Shown here: in pieces, positions 33,296-43,416 of the stretch
Numbering within the stretch: the stretch's first letter is position 1
How the letters are laid out: each line of letters starts with the position of its first letter
Position numbers and translations under genes: made by a program
Assembly (NCBI RefSeq): GCF_001625215.2
Contig: NC_030383.2
Coordinates: forward strand, 41,412,380-41,476,379
DNA length: 64,000 bases
Direction: 5' to 3'
DNA from: Daucus carota subsp. sativus
Lineage: Eukaryota; Streptophyta; Magnoliopsida; Apiales; Apiaceae
Notes under the pieces: generated by a model
The model's input: the letters and a program-made list of their open reading frames with translations, nothing else
What the model was told of the DNA's origin: nothing
The model's database searches: none

Positions 33296-33639
33296 ATATG
33301 TCTTGTGTATATTTTTATAATGATATATTATAAAAAGAACGATACTTGTAGAGATATAGGAAAATTACTAAATAAAAACAATTCGAATATAAATTAAAAA
33401 AAATTATCACTCATACCAAGTCTTATTCAGTCCAACCGTCAAACTTGAATCTCGTCAAAATTCCCGATTGTTCTCAAATATCCTTACATATCATCACTCC
33501 CACAAAGCCCATCTCCCTTCCCAATTATTCTTAAAACGCCTTCTTTATATCATCATCCACTCGAAGTTGTCTATGTCTCCGCTCAATCCGCACCATGTAC
33601 TAGAAATTCACCAAAATTTTCAATTATTCTTAAAATATC

Positions 33640-34677
33640 AGGGCTAAATGGTGTTTTGGTCACTCAACTGACTACGAATTTCCTTCAAAAAGCTTTCATT
33701 CAAATCACCTAATAGCGTAAATATTTCACACGAATCACTAAACACATGAAAATTTTCACGACCGTTAAATAGATTTGACTTTAAACAATCTGTCGTTTAA
33801 TAGTGACACATCAGCTTCTTAACCCACTAATCTTTAACCCCATCTAACACAAACCCACATATTTTCCCTAATTTAGAACCCTCTGTTCAACCTCCAAATT
33901 AAACCTAATTCAGAAACTCCCCCCAAATTGTACATACAACCTGCAAGGAAGATGTAGACATCGAATCAGACTCATCAACTCTGTACCCAAGTCTGAGCCA
34001 TGATGATAATCAACTTCCTTGGGTTTCATTCGAAAGGTCTACGGAATTCTCGCCACTCAAATGATCTTAACTACGATCATCGCCTCCGTCACCGTTCCTT
34101 ATGCTCCGGTGAATGAAGTGCTTCGCAGGAACTCTAGGCTTCTGCTCTTACTCCTCGTCTTTCCTCTCGTTTGTAAGCCTTTCCATATACACGAAACTCT
34201 AAATACGCGAAATTTGTGAGATTTGTTGAGGTTTTGGATATTTCGTTTTGTTGTGATTAGATCGGATTGTATGAAATCGGATTTGTGTATATTGATGAGA
34301 ATTCTGTGGTTATGTAATTGAATTGGGGTTTAGGGTTTTTTTGAAAATATAAATGGGTGTTGTTTGATCTGTAAGGGGTTTGAGGATGGGATTGTGTGTG
34401 ATATTGGGGATATTTTGCGGGTTGGGTGAATCAGAATTTTGATCTGTGTATTTATTTCTCGGTTTTGTGCTTTAGGTTTTCAAGTAATTAGTGCGATATT
34501 TCTGTTGGTAACGTAAGAAGCCAGTTCATTTTTCCATCCAAAAGTTAACGTTACTAACGGCTAGTGACTTGATTGAAAATTTTTGTTAGTATAAATATTT
34601 GATTGAAACCCTTTTGAGTTTGATGTCCCAAGTGAAAATTCGTAGTCAAGTGAGTGAGCAAAACGTCATTTAACCCT
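33640..34677. mobile_element. Pack-MULE carrying a LIFEGUARD-like gene fragment
   Basis: 1,038-bp element with long imperfect inverted ends: AGGGCTAAATGGTGTTTTGG on the left, and on the right the complement of AGGGTTAAATGACGTTTTGC. Perfect 9-bp duplications TAAAATATC at 33631-33639 and 34678-34686 mark it as Mutator-like. It has no transposase. The interior holds a first-exon fragment of a LIFEGUARD/BI-1-like gene plus following intron-like sequence, the definition of a Pack-MULE. Confidence 0.88.
33945..34172 (+). pseudogene. Captured fragment of a LIFEGUARD (LFG, BI-1-like) gene
   Basis: Two adjoining frames give the N-terminus of plant LFG/TMBIM proteins: KEDVDIESDSSTLYPSLSHD up to about 34,017, then GFIRKVYGILATQMILTTII from 34,022. 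Plant LFG proteins have an LRWxFIRKVY junction here; the sequence fits loss of one G at about 34,020-34,023, a frameshift. The first membrane segments follow (NSRLLLLLLVFPLV), and then a GTAAG splice donor at 34173, as if an exon-intron border was captured. No start ATG is seen at the upstream edge and no later exons follow before the element ends. The intact gene would encode a membrane protein that restrains cell death; this copy is non-functional. Confidence 0.75.
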
Positions 34678-34686
34678 TAAAATATC

Positions 34687-35684
34687 CAAGAACCACATTA
34701 TACCCATACAGGTGCCACCAACCCACTTATCCACTTATTTTCACTTTCCATTACAACCTCACCAAAACTCTCAATTACTATAAATAGCCAAGATCCCACT
34801 TGACCCTATTTATGTCCTATCAAAACTTAATTTTGGGTCCTTCTTTGAGCCCCAAAAATCTGTACACATTAATATTTTTGAAAATAAATTTAGAAAAAAA
34901 TATAAACCAACTCGACGACATAAAGAGTAATTTTGCAACTTATTTTAAAAGGAATTAAAGGGCTTATATGGGATCATAAGAACATTCTCAATTATCTCTA
35001 AACGTAGCTATGTTAGGATCTTTAATTATTATTGTAGTTCACCATATGTATTCTAGGCCCCTTTATTCGTATCTAGCCACTGATTATGGTACACAGCTGT
35101 CATTATTTACACATCACATGTGGATTGGTGGATTATCATAGTTAGCGTCACTGCGAATGCAACCACTTTTATGATAAGAGACTATGATCCCACTAAGCTA
35201 AGCTAGCGCGCAATTAAATTCTCTAATAGGCATTCTCATTCAAATAAATAGATGTCGACTGCACTTGCGATGTTTTCAAGGATCCAATATGACCACATAG
35301 GTCTACGTCGCCACGATATTGTTATATGAAAGTACGCGGAAATTTGGCTGGGTTTTTGGTGTCGTAGGGGAAGTATTTCCTTTTCTAACGCATATTCAGT
35401 CGTACCAGCATGACCTCATTTATTTGTTTTCGATCAGAGCATCAAACAACGCAACCTGGTTCTACTTGACTAAGCCCGTGCTCGTTTAAGATGTGATTTT
35501 GCTTTAGCCACTAACTTTTTGTTAACAAGGTAAAAATTCCTGACCCGACATTCATTAGTCGTATATAAATAGAAACTCGGTCTTTTAGCAAGCGTCGTAT
35601 ATAAGTAGCTTTTAGTATAAGTGTCGTATATGAATAGCTATTTAGTGTATAATCAATTCTTTAATGGTCACTCCAAATAAGATT
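34687..35684. other. Intergenic region between two MULEs
   Basis: No gene seen. A short tandem pattern of GTCGTATAT(A/G)A(A/G)TAG occurs three times at about 35,557-35,640. Confidence 0.5.
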
Positions 35685-36557
35685 GGGTTAATACTCTATT
35701 TCGTCACTGTACTCGACTAAAACTTTCAGTTGGCCTACCGAGTCAAAAAAGTTTTCATTTAAATAACAAAGTATCTAAAAATTTTCAATCACAAGATCAA
35801 GTTTAAAAAACATTTCAACGCCGTTAAGCAAGACTTTGACTTTAACGGATAACGTTAGTTTTAACGGATTTGTTTTCTCCCCACATTAAAATAAAAGTCA
35901 GGGTTCTTTAGGTAGTGTTAGGGTTTGAATTGAGGGCTTCTGATTTCTGGTAGTATTTTGGGTAATTGAGGGGTTAATTGGTTTTGGGTGGTGAAGAGGA
36001 TGATACGAGGCTTACGAATTAAGCCGGAGGAGAGGTTGGAGGCCACATGGACCGGCTCTGGTGGCAATTAGAGGAGTATAAAGGAGCTAGATTGGAGGGA
36101 GAAGATGCATAAGGGAGATAGGAGAATGGTTGGGTGTGTATTGTATTTGTATTGGGTGTGTTGTGAGTCTGAGTTGGAGGAGTATGGACGGGGGATGATG
36201 AAGGAAGCCGCCATGGAAAGCGACTACGAAGGATGGAAGGGAGAGAGATGGCGTGTTGAGAAATCATGCCTGAACGATGGATGAGCGTTTTCAGCACGGC
36301 CATAGGAAGGGAAACCACCCGACATGGTGGTGGCGGGACACCGTTAGAGAGAGGGGGAGCGCGGTGCAAGAGATTCCGGCAGAGATTGCGACAGGCAGGT
36401 TGACCGGCGCTGATGTATCTGTTAAAAACTTAACGTAATCTAACGGAATGGCCTATTTGAAAGTTTTGAATGGTACAATTAGTTGACTGAAAGCTTTTTT
36501 ACTCGGTAGGCCAACTGAAAGTTTTGGTTCAGTAGTGATGAATTAGAGCATTAACCC
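35685..36557. mobile_element. Second Mutator-like element
   Basis: The left end GGGTTAATACTCTATTTCGT and the complement of the right end, GGGTTAATGCTCTAATTCAT, are clearly homologous. They continue into a strongly matched segment (ACTTTCAGTTGGCCTACCGA on both). The flanks AAATAAGATT and AAATTAGAAT match at 8 of 10 bases, compatible with a decayed 9-10-bp duplication. The 873-bp interior is GC-richer (about 35,995-36,420) than its surroundings and may be captured host sequence. A Pro/Ser-rich frame on the minus strand (36019-36369) has no recognisable family. Confidence 0.7.
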
Positions 36558-37042
36558 AAATTAGAATAGATTAGTGATGCATAGCTTGATTTTTACCATA
36601 AGATGAGAATTATTAAAATTAATTTTCTTGCCCTGGCAGAATGAGAATAGCACAGAATAAAAAGGAATAATAATGGACATGAGCAAATCACAAGCAACAG
36701 CTCTTTATTCCTGATAGAGTTTTGCATATTTCTCCAATGTCACAAGTAGCATTTGTTACAAACTACTACAATATCCCTTCAAATGTTGCTAATGTAGCAG
36801 GAAATGCCCATTAGAGATCCGGATACTGTTACGAATGAAGATTAGAAATGTAGTTCTTTCCCAACAGAAAAAAAGGGCTTGTTTTGTAATTATTAACTTC
36901 AAAGTCAGCATACTGTCCGCTACAGCGGAGAAGTACTATCTTCAGATTACAAACATAAAACAACAGACCATAAAGGAAAATACGATTTCATCAGTCAAAC
37001 AAATTTTTTTGAGCAACCACAAACGGATGCTAGCTACATAAT
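36558..37042. other. NDUFA5 3' flank
   Basis: Contains the 3' UTR of the minus-strand NDUFA5 gene just left of its stop codon at 37,043. Nothing else is recognisable. Confidence 0.5.
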
Positions 37043-40000
37043 TCATTGTGACCCGCTAGAGTCTATTGCAGGCGATTCCTTTTTAACGTTTTCCTCCAGT
37101 GTGCCTGTTGTAACTGTTTCCAACGTCTTGTAGAACTCCTCTGGGAGGGGACCAGGACGATGTAGAGGAACATGCTTGGGAACCGGAGCATCATTCTCAA
37201 TAACTTCACATTCATAGTCCTCCGGAACACCCCAAGGATCCCACTCTGTGATAAAAAGGCAGAAAATTTATATCTTAATCATTTAATTCTGTTGACAATT
37301 ATTTTTTTTTCCAGTTAGTTTCAGGGTGCAGATAAAAGAGAATGCACACTACAGCTCCTGAGACTATACCATCAGTGACACAAGGAAAATTTTTGAAATT
37401 AAATAAGATATTAAAACCAACATCAACAGAAACACGAAAGCATCTTCAACAAGACTTTGAGTTTATATTTTAATGGTTCGATTGAACTTTTCTAGAAATT
37501 TTTAAGAAGCTAATATAGTCCTTGTCATGAACTGGAAGTTTAGACTGAGTGCCAAGTTAAGTCAGACACTACAACACACGGAGCACGTCAAATCAATAGC
37601 AAAATGGAATTTAATAATAACTGCAACTAAACAAATGTCGAGAGTTATAGCTAGGCCCTGGCCAGTTGCATGCTGCAGCCATAGAATGCCTGTACCAAAC
37701 ATGGTTTCTAACAAGCAACATAAAATAATGTGCCAACAAAATATATCTAAAATGGTTAATAATACCCTGAACATTAGTATTAGTTTACCTTGGGGGACGA
37801 GAGTTTGGCACGCATTCTAATGCTCCTAGAAAACGTAGTTCCGTAACTTATTTTTTTATCTTTTTTCTTCCGAGTAAAAATTTGATGTTTGAATTTTTAT
37901 ACACAAAAAGAAAATCTCAAGAATAAGTTACAGAAGAACTATGTTTTATAAGAGCCTTAAAATGTCGAGCAGTGAAAAAAAACTGTAAGGAAATGAGAGG
38001 GACGGAGGGAGTAAATAAACTTTCAGGATCTTAATCTAACTACACAATTTTTACATCCTTGCGTGTTTTCAAAATATAATACATAAACACGACAATTTTT
38101 TGCATGTGCAATTCTGCTGCAAAACCCTAATTAATACTAGAAATAAGACTAAGGGTTCTAAGAGGAACATGACCCATATATATATATATGATATGACTAC
38201 CATGATATGTTGGTAACGCTTCTCTAACATTCACGCAAGGAGAGCCACGACTTTAGCATTAACTTTACCCTTCTCTTGCAAGTTCTAATTTTTGAGGCAA
38301 CAAGTTCAGTTCTGTAGTGGACAAAAGTCAGAAAACATATATAGTGGTGTCTCTATTGAACTACACATTTTAGAATGCGGAAGAGACAAATGTGAAGGAT
38401 AGCCTTGAAAAGATTAAAGATTGCTAGTTATATTATACTGTTAATCCTGAAAATTGGAATCATCTAAAAACAATTCCAGCTTATAACAAGTCAATCACTA
38501 ATTTTCATTAACAAATAACTGCCAAAATGATCTCTGAATACAGAAACACATTCCTACATGAAAAGTAAGGAAAGATTTTGCCATATCAATAGGAAACAAA
38601 TAATGATTAAAATTAGAGACTGCATGTTAGCGAAGTTTTCTAACAGCTCAATGAAATGTTTAAGTTAAAGCAACTTGCAGTAGTCATCCATGTAGGAGTG
38701 GACATTGAAGTATATTGCTACCACCACCACCCAAACTGAATATATATAACCAAGAGTTTAACTTGAAAGATGCAAGCAGTTGCCACATAACACAATTTAA
38801 CTTGGAGCAATTGCTTAAAGTTTAAACCTCCAACAGTTGGTCTCTTAGTCCCAGTTGAACACTAATAACAGGGGTAATCAAACAATATGACATTCCTCGA
38901 TCTTTATTAGAAGTTACTAATTACATCAATTACAACTAGGAAAATTTCACACTTCCAATTCTCATTCTTTAGCGAGGTGCTTTTAATTCATTTTTTATAG
39001 TCATATTATAAGTAATGCTAGAGGTACAAACTGCATCCCAATGCATAGGCAGCAGAGTTAAGTTGGTTACTTGTAAATTGTATTAACTTATTACTCAAGG
39101 TTTAATTATTGGAATACGCCACATAGAGATACAGGTCTAGAATTCAAATTAGGAACTCTGAATTCTTCCTATGGATAGGACAAATTAACTTGTGTTTCTA
39201 CTGATCCTCTATGGCAATGGCCAATTGGTTATATTCTTATTTTTAACACTTTCTTAACCTTGCCATACATCAATAAAGGCTACTAATCTAAAAATTCAAC
39301 GGGAAACTTGGTCAATATATGATCTCCACCTACATTGAACATTTAACAAGACACTAGAGGACATCATCACACTCCAACATAAAAAAATATACTTCGGCCT
39401 TTTGTCACTGGGGGATCAACTAGAGACAATGTGTTATAAAACTTATATAACAATTTTAATCAAATATCCATATAAAAAGTGAGCTAACTTTAAGCAGCTT
39501 AGAGGATTCTTTAATAACATAATAAAAATTACTAGACCGTCCTAAATTTCACAAAAACATAACCAGTAGTTTGCTTTTGGACATTCCACAATTATAACCA
39601 ATTGCTACTTAATCAAGCTGAAAACCAATCATTGGGGAAAATCAAACAATTGCACAGTCCTCAATTGGTAATTAGAATTCAGAAACTAATATGCAAGTTA
39701 CAACTACCTCCCACAGAATATCAGAATTTGACTTGATTTTAAAATATACAACAATTTCCAGTGTACAGGCACTTATCTAATTCATCAAAATAAAAAACAG
39801 TCAACACTGGACACAAAACCTAATTAAGCATCAAATCACACACGTACAAATGAAGAAATCATAATAAAACACGAAAATAGAATAAAAAGGGTAATAAGAG
39901 AGGAATGTGAACAAACCGATCATCTTATCGATGAGTTTAAGCTCATCTTCAGCCTCTTCAATCAACTCTTCGACTTGACCGCAGCCGAGCCGCTTTTCGA

Positions 40001-40235
40001 TAGCTTCCCAATCTTGTTCCTCCTGGCAAACCTTGAGACGGTGGCGCGTGAAACTCTCGACAGCTTTCCTGTAGCCTTCATCTTCAGGAACGGCCTGGAT
40101 CTCTTTCAGAGTCTTGTTGTAGAGATTGATTAGAACTTGTCTGGCGTTGGGGACCACATCGAGACCTACGATGCCTGTAGTCTCTTTTACCTTTGCCATC
40201 ATCATCAATGGCCGCGTCAATCTCCGTAGAAACAT
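37043..40235 (-). CDS. NDUFA5: NADH dehydrogenase [ubiquinone] 1 alpha subcomplex subunit 5
   Basis: Two coding exons, 40235-39917 and 37245-37043, joined in phase across a 2.67-kb GT-AG intron, give 173 residues. The start MFLRRLTRPL matches the plant family N-terminus. The central VGLDVVPNARQVLINLYNKT and DEGYRKAVESFTRHRL, and the C-terminal EWDPWGVPEDYECEVIENDA, are near-invariant in plant NDUFA5 (the Arabidopsis 29.9-kDa-type subunit of about 169 residues). It is an accessory subunit of the matrix arm of mitochondrial complex I. The intron contains a truncated Stowaway-like element. Upstream of the ATG are several TGGGCY-type site II motifs, usual for nuclear genes of oxidative phosphorylation. 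Confidence 0.95.
37782..38011. mobile_element. Left-truncated Stowaway-family MITE in the NDUFA5 intron
   Basis: The right end GGGACGGAGGGAG followed by TA matches Stowaway. The body (TTGGGGGACGAGAG, then GCATTCTAATGCTC) is homologous to the two tandem copies in the PPR intron at 53.8-54.4 kb. The left terminal CTCCCTCCG is missing. Confidence 0.75.
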
Positions 40236-40335
40236 CTCTCTCGCTCTCTCAGTCTCGTCTCTGCTGGAGCAGTGAAATGAAACAGCACCGGAAATGATGA
40301 TTTGTGTTTTAGAAGTTGTGGTGGATTTTATGATT

Positions 40336-40377
40336 GGCCCAAGTTGTATTGGGCGGACCCGAAATATGACCTGGGCT
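40336..40377 (-). promoter_or_regulatory. Site II (TGGGCY) cluster, NDUFA5 promoter
   Basis: GGCCCA at 40336-40341, TGGGCG at 40350-40355 and TGGGCT at 40372-40377 lie 100-145 bases upstream of the NDUFA5 start codon. TGGGCY elements are bound by TCP-type factors and are enriched in plant OXPHOS and ribosomal-protein promoters. Confidence 0.6.
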
Positions 40378-40624
40378 AATTATTCGGAAGGTCATGATAA
40401 CTGTTATGAAATATACTCTTTTTTGTTGTCACATCATGACAATAAATTATATTGAAATATAATAAAAAAAGGAAAAGTTTTTTTTATACATAAAATTCTT
40501 TTATCTAACCAACAGCAGTATCTCACGAAAATTTAGATAAAAAAGTGGCAATAAAATGTATATATTCTTATAACTTACATTGTACAAATATGACGCTGGA
40601 AAATAAAAATTGTTGTATAATTAA

Positions 40625-41088
40625 GAGAGGTGTATTCGATTGGGATTTTAATGAATTGTTTTCAGTTTATGGATTTTAATGGATTGTATGTGATTTCGAT
40701 TTTGTGCGGATTCTTGATAAAATGTCATAGAGGTGATAGGATTTAAGCACAATACTTCAAAATCCCATTGATTTTGGTGGGATTTCAAAAAACTTAAAAT
40801 ACACTGGAGAATGCCACAAAATCCATCATTTTATGAGATCCAGAAAAATCCATCATCATTTGAATACCATCAGATTTTAATGGATTTGAAACAATCCCAA
40901 TTGAATACCATCGGATTTTAAAGTATAATTTAAAATCTCAATTGAATACCACCAGATTTCGTACCATAATTTAAAATCCCAATCGAATACCTCAAGATTT
41001 TAATGAATTTCAAACAATCCCAATCGAATACCCTCGGATTTCATGAATGCAAAAAAATGTTTTAAAATAATAATCATGTACACCCCTC
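40625..41088. mobile_element. PIF/Harbinger-like MITE with internal tandem repeats
   Basis: The left end GAGAGGTGTATTCGATTGGG and right end CACCCCTC, with complement GAGGGGTGTACATGATT, are flanked by TAA at 40622-40624 and 41089-41091. The interior repeats a 30-55-bp unit with AATCCCAATYGAATACC about five times between 40,855 and 41,040. Non-coding, 464 bp. Confidence 0.7.
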
Positions 41089-41220
41089 TAAGATTAAGAT
41101 CCGTGGAAAAGAAGAAAACATAGGGGGAGGAAAAAAAAGGGAGGAAAAAAAAAGAAGGAAACAAGTACAAAGACTTATATTCGGTACCAAAACAAAGTCA
41201 TCTAAAATAATATAATCAAC

Positions 41221-41361
41221 GAGCACGGTCGGATAGTTCAGGGGTAAAGAGCTTATCCTCTGTCGTCCCAGGTTCTGGGTTCGATCCTGGCTCACCCCGA
41301 CAGAGTTTCGTAGAACAGATACTCATTTCTAAGGCTATAAGCCATATTTGTCAAAAAAAAA
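41221..41361 (+). mobile_element. tRNA-derived SINE with 15-bp TSD
   Basis: It begins GAGCACGGTCGGATAGTTCA. Pol III A-box-like TAGTTCAGGGG and B-box GGTTCGATCC lie at the right spacing, followed by a short body ending TTTGTCAAAAAAAAAA. Duplications AATAATATAATCAAC flank it at 41206-41220 and 41362-41376. The tRNA-like head lacks a closing acceptor stem, so it is a SINE and not a tRNA gene. Confidence 0.8.
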
Positions 41362-41376
41362 AATAATATAATCAAC

Positions 41377-41510
41377 TTTAGTGGTTAAGCGTTTATACCC
41401 TATCGTCCTAGGTCTTGGATACGACTCTGGCTCACCCTGACAATTTGTTAGAACAAATATTCACTTGTAACTTGTAAGGCTATAAGTCATATTTGTCAAA
41501 ATAAAATAAA
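41377..41510 (+). mobile_element. Older, diverged copy of the same SINE family
   Basis: Starts directly after the right duplication of the younger SINE: TTTAGTGGTTAAGCG (A box), GTCTTGGATACGACTCTGG (degraded B box), GGCTCACCCTGACA, then GGCTATAAGTCATATTTGTC and an A-rich tail. The same blocks in the same order as the upstream copy show common descent. Confidence 0.7.
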
Positions 41511-43416
41511 ATCAAATACGATCAAAAAACTATCAATTATTGCACCACGTCGAAATGAACACAATAATTTAAACAAATGATGCAAAAAGACTTCAACCCA
41601 ATTTTCCATATAAAACCTTATATATCTAATTATAATCGAAGACAAAAATCAAATTACGAAATAACCATTACATAATATATTTACCCAAGGTAATATTTAA
41701 AATCCTAGCCTCCTGAAAAGTCTCTACCTCTCTTTCTTTTCCTAGTCACAGTCATAGCTTTATTCGATTTTCACAGCTGAAAGTCCCAAACCTGTTAATT
41801 TTTTTGATTTGTTCTTATTTTTTTCCTAATATACTCCTCCACGGATAATCATAAAAAGTTTGAGAATACTAATTTGTTTCATGATTTTTACTTCTTTCCC
41901 GAACACTTTAATCACTTATAAGCCTTAACTTGTTACTAACCTCTACTTCACTTATTTGTTTTAAACAATAATCACTTATTTTAATCTCATTAAAACCATA
42001 AAAGGAAAAAATTTAATATAAAGGCCAATTCAAAAATCAAAATCACTGAATCGGGCCGTCCGGATATCCAAAAGCAAAGCCCAAAAGCCGAAGGCTCAAA
42101 TGTAGTCAACCGAACCTTAGTTAGGTTTAAGTACACAGCAGTGACAAGTGAGACTACTCGGACAAATACGTTAGGCGCTTCAACCAAGAACCTCAAAAAC
42201 TTCAAACGTTCTTCTTGGGTATGATTATTTCCTTCATTTTTATTACATATATGTATGCATATATGTATGTATGTATCAGTTTATGTTTGTTTCATTAATG
42301 GGTTGTTGCTCAAATTCTTGATTAAATATTTTTTTCCTGTTTATGTATATAGATATGTAGTTTGTATGTGTTTGGCTTTGGCTTTGTTTTTTTTTTTTTT
42401 TTTTAGCTTCTGTGCAGTATTTTAGGTGGCTTTGTTTCTGGGTTTTTGATTTTAGTGGTAGAACTTAATTTTTTAAAATTAATTTTAATGGCTTGGGCTT
42501 GTTTAGCAATATGTGGTGACTATTTTTTTTTTGATTTAGTTAGGTGATTGGTGAGGCTACATGAGTGTGATTAGGGGAATTGCTTTTTCCGATGTTCTTG
42601 CTGAGTGATGGAGCACCATTTTTCTCTTTTTGTGTATAGGATTGGAATTTGGGGTCCTAAGAAAGCAAGTACTTGTAAAAGGGTTTTATATTTGTTTTTA
42701 AAGCGGTTCTTTCGCATTTGCTTAATGAAGAACACATGTTGCAGTTCATTGTCATGGTTTTAGTTTGTGGTGGTCATATAGTTTGGGAGCATAATTTTAG
42801 AATTACTTAACTGTTAAGGGTGGACCTAAGGTTTACATCATGAGAGTCTAGGCTGGGTATGCTGTTTGTTTCTCTTTCCTTGTGTGCAGTTGTCTTGTGT
42901 TGTAGTCTTTTAGGTCTTTTTTTCTTCATGGTTATTTACTGGTAATAATTTCATTATCGGGCAGCTCTTTTAGCTTGTTTAAATTATTGGCGGTTATGTA
43001 CACTTCGTTTACTTGGTTAAAATTTTAAATTTCATTATGTTAAGTAGTAAAATTTGAGAGCTTTATATTAAACATACAAATCAAACAATTAACGAGTCAT
43101 CACTCATCTCCTTTTAGTTTTGGCAAGGGCATGAATTTTCGTGAGCTTTTATCTTTTATACTCCGGGAACAACTGCTGCAAGGTTGGGTTGGCTAACAGA
43201 AATCTATTCTATAGCCTCCAAATTTATTTATTTTTTCTCTGCGCTTCACCTTGATCATAATTTGGGATTATAGAAAGTATGCAAGGCTCCTGCCAGTTCT
43301 CTACATTTTGAAATTACTAGTGTTGATCATGCCATATTGCTGTAAAAGTAAACTTTGCTCAGGAACAATTTCTTCTCCTCTTATTGTATAGTGTTTCTTT
43401 TTGCAGCTAACCAATC
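41511..43416 (+). promoter_or_regulatory. RPF2 promoter, leader exon and leader intron
   Basis: A TGGGCT-type motif occurs as AGCCCA (42,078-42,083), with GGGCC nearby at about 42,053-42,057. A likely leader exon ends at a GTATGA donor at 42219, and a TTTTTGCAG acceptor ends at 43406, ten bases before the start codon. A leader intron of about 1.2 kb is inferred; it is T-rich, with a run of about 17 T at 42,388-42,404. Confidence 0.5.

Noticed and set aside
36019-36369. 116-codon Pro/Ser-rich frame on the minus strand inside the second MULE
   Set aside because: Low complexity, no family recognised, no splice or promoter context. Kept only as a note on possible captured DNA.
41229-41296. tRNA gene
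   Set aside because: A and B boxes are present but there is no acceptor-stem pairing or anticodon arm. A poly(A)-like tail and flanking duplications show a SINE.
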